This document shows, in pieces, positions 63,144-64,000 of a stretch of DNA of 64,000 nt. The stretch is from Nitrospira sp. (lineage in GTDB: Bacteria > Nitrospirota > Thermodesulfovibrionia > UBA6902), in assembly GCA_016784355.1 (NCBI GenBank), contig JADHUV010000005.1:40771-104770 (forward strand), read 5' to 3'. Each line of letters begins with the position of its first letter. Within the stretch, counting starts at the first letter, position 1. The notes below the pieces were generated by a model. It searched no databases. It worked only from the letters and a program-made list of their open reading frames with translations, and was not told where the DNA came from. A program made the translations under genes and the position numbers.

Positions 63144-64000
63144 TCAATCTGTCTCCAGTAAGGGTATCGTCATTATAAATGTCGTACCTTTTCCCAGCTG
63201 ACTTTTTACGGACAATCTGCCTCCGTGTTTCTTTACGATATCGTAAGCAATACTCAAACCAAGACCCGTGCCCTTGCCAACCTCTTTTGTCGTAAAAAAA
63301 GGATTAAATATATTTTTCATTGTCTGTTCATCCATGCCGCTGCCCGTATCGGATATGGAAACATGAATCTCCCCAGACTCACTCCAAGTCTTTATTATTA
63401 TTTCCCCCTGCTTTTCTATGGCATGAGAAGCATTTATAAAAAGGTTCACAAATACCTGATTTAGCTGTTGCGGATTACACAGCGTCAGGGGGAGATCGGC
63501 ATAATCCTTCTGCAGTGTAACCTTATATTTAAGCTCATTCCAGACAACATTTAAAGTGTTATCCAGGCATAGATTGAGGTCTTCCATAGTAGACGCCGCC
63601 TCATCTATTCTGGAAAAAGTCTTCAAATTACATACAATTGTTGCAACCCTCTCTGTACCTTCAAGAGATTCCCGGATAAGACCTGCAATATCCTCAAAAA
63701 CATAGTCCAGATCCAGCTGCTGCTTCAGTGTGCGCAGCTTCTCAACAACGTTGTCCGGCAATCCCTTAACAGCGTTTTCCTGAGCTTCGATATACTGAAA
63801 AAGTATTTCTATATATTGCTTAAGACTTCCCAGATTACTCGTCACATAACCAACAGGGTTGTTAATCTCATGAGCGACCCCGGCAGCAAGCTGACCTATA
63901 GAGGCCATTTTCTCACTTTGAAGCATCTGCGCCTGTGAGTGCTTCAGGTTGGAATACGCTTCTTCCAGTTCAAGGTTTTTATTTTCAAGCACGTACATCA
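63144..64000 (-). CDS. Histidine kinase core, N-terminus beyond right edge
   Basis: About 285 residues are visible, up to the edge. The linker near the edge (YVLENKNLELEEAY, then HSQAQML) closely resembles that after the two-CW cluster of the left-edge kinase. HisKA has His in GVAHEINNPVGYV. The HATPase has NLFINASHAI, DTGSGM and GTGLGLSIAYDI. An upstream two-CW domain is therefore predicted beyond the edge. The TTG or ATG start lies outside the window. Confidence 0.92.
   Translation of the reverse strand, partial: MYVLENKNLELEEAYSNLKHSQAQMLQSEKMASIGQLAAGVAHEINNPVGYVTSNLGSLKQYIEILFQYIEAQENAVKGLPDNVVEKLRTLKQQLDLDYVFEDIAGLIRESLEGTERVATIVCNLKTFSRIDEAASTMEDLNLCLDNTLNVVWNELKYKVTLQKDYADLPLTLCNPQQLNQVFVNLFINASHAIEKQGEIIIKTWSESGEIHVSISDTGSGMDEQTMKNIFNPFFTTKEVGKGTGLGLSIAYDIVKKHGGRLSVKSQLGKGTTFIMTIPLLETD

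Noticed and set aside
1..64000. CRISPR arrays or prophage
   Set aside because: No regularly spaced direct repeats and no phage structural, integrase or terminase genes were seen.

Overview
The window reads as chromosome of a free-living Gram-negative bacterium with an anaerobic or microaerophilic habit. Grounds are a superoxide-reductase-type protein, a rubredoxin, lipoproteins, two PEP-CTERM surface proteins, an HspR-controlled DnaJ/ClpB operon, and many two-component and cyclic-di-GMP proteins. The mix resembles Nitrospirota or Desulfobacterota-type lineages, but no ribosomal marker is present and the taxon is an inference.

The main result is that this organism very probably inserts selenocysteine. 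Three genes carry an in-frame TGA exactly where their families have a redox Cys, and each TGA is followed by a hairpin whose loop begins 17-19 nt downstream and contains G. They are a PCYCGC-motif-like membrane-anchored protein (6777-7232, UxxC), a TlpA-like thioredoxin-fold lipoprotein (7753-8334, UxxC), and SelO (21110-22729, C-terminal S-U-S-S). A reader unaware of this would call two of them broken genes and the third one slightly short. No sel genes are in the window.

Layout. 1-6.3 kb: a PAS/two-CW sensor kinase cut by the left edge, a PAS/two-CW protein, a frameshifted DUF4395 gene, and an OmpR/histidine kinase pair. 6.4-8.4 kb: a small secreted protein and the first two selenoproteins. 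8.5-17.2 kb (minus strand): nudix, hfq, miaA, mutL, a B12-type radical SAM protein, a glycosyltransferase and a UvrA-family protein. 17.4-21 kb: a worn accessory patch with a PEP-CTERM gene, two pieces of an ADP-ribosylglycohydrolase gene, an antitoxin relic, a diguanylate cyclase, a 231-bp MITE-like element, an intact PIN/antitoxin module and a catalase tail. 21-31.4 kb: selO, then mostly single genes (YaiI, carbonic anhydrase, pirin, a NIT/HAMP-like receptor without output, RNase H-like, a CcmE-like OB-fold protein, DinB, DUF2238, a second PEP-CTERM protein, YtoQ). 31.4-41 kb: ccdA, thrC and a housekeeping operon tmk-holB-ricT-metG-MOSC-mog-HD. 41-51.7 kb: SOR-like protein, a two-CW diguanylate cyclase, an M23 peptidase, single-domain receiver proteins, tRNA-Ser(GCU), a 1025-aa hybrid GAF/PAS kinase, galT, a possible structured RNA and a rubredoxin. 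51.8-64 kb: a polyprenyl-phosphate sugar transferase, a PAS-GGDEF-PilZ protein, the dnaJ-hspR-clpB operon with a HAIR-like operator, an RMD1/DUF155 protein, a LolB-like lipoprotein, radA, and a kinase cut by the right edge.

Links between parts: three genes share one eight- or seven-Cys two-CW cluster wired to different outputs (kinase, none, GGDEF), and the right-edge kinase has the linker that follows that cluster. Both PEP-CTERM genes are preceded by sigma-54-like sites, fitting the known PrsK/PrsR-RpoN logic of exosortase systems.
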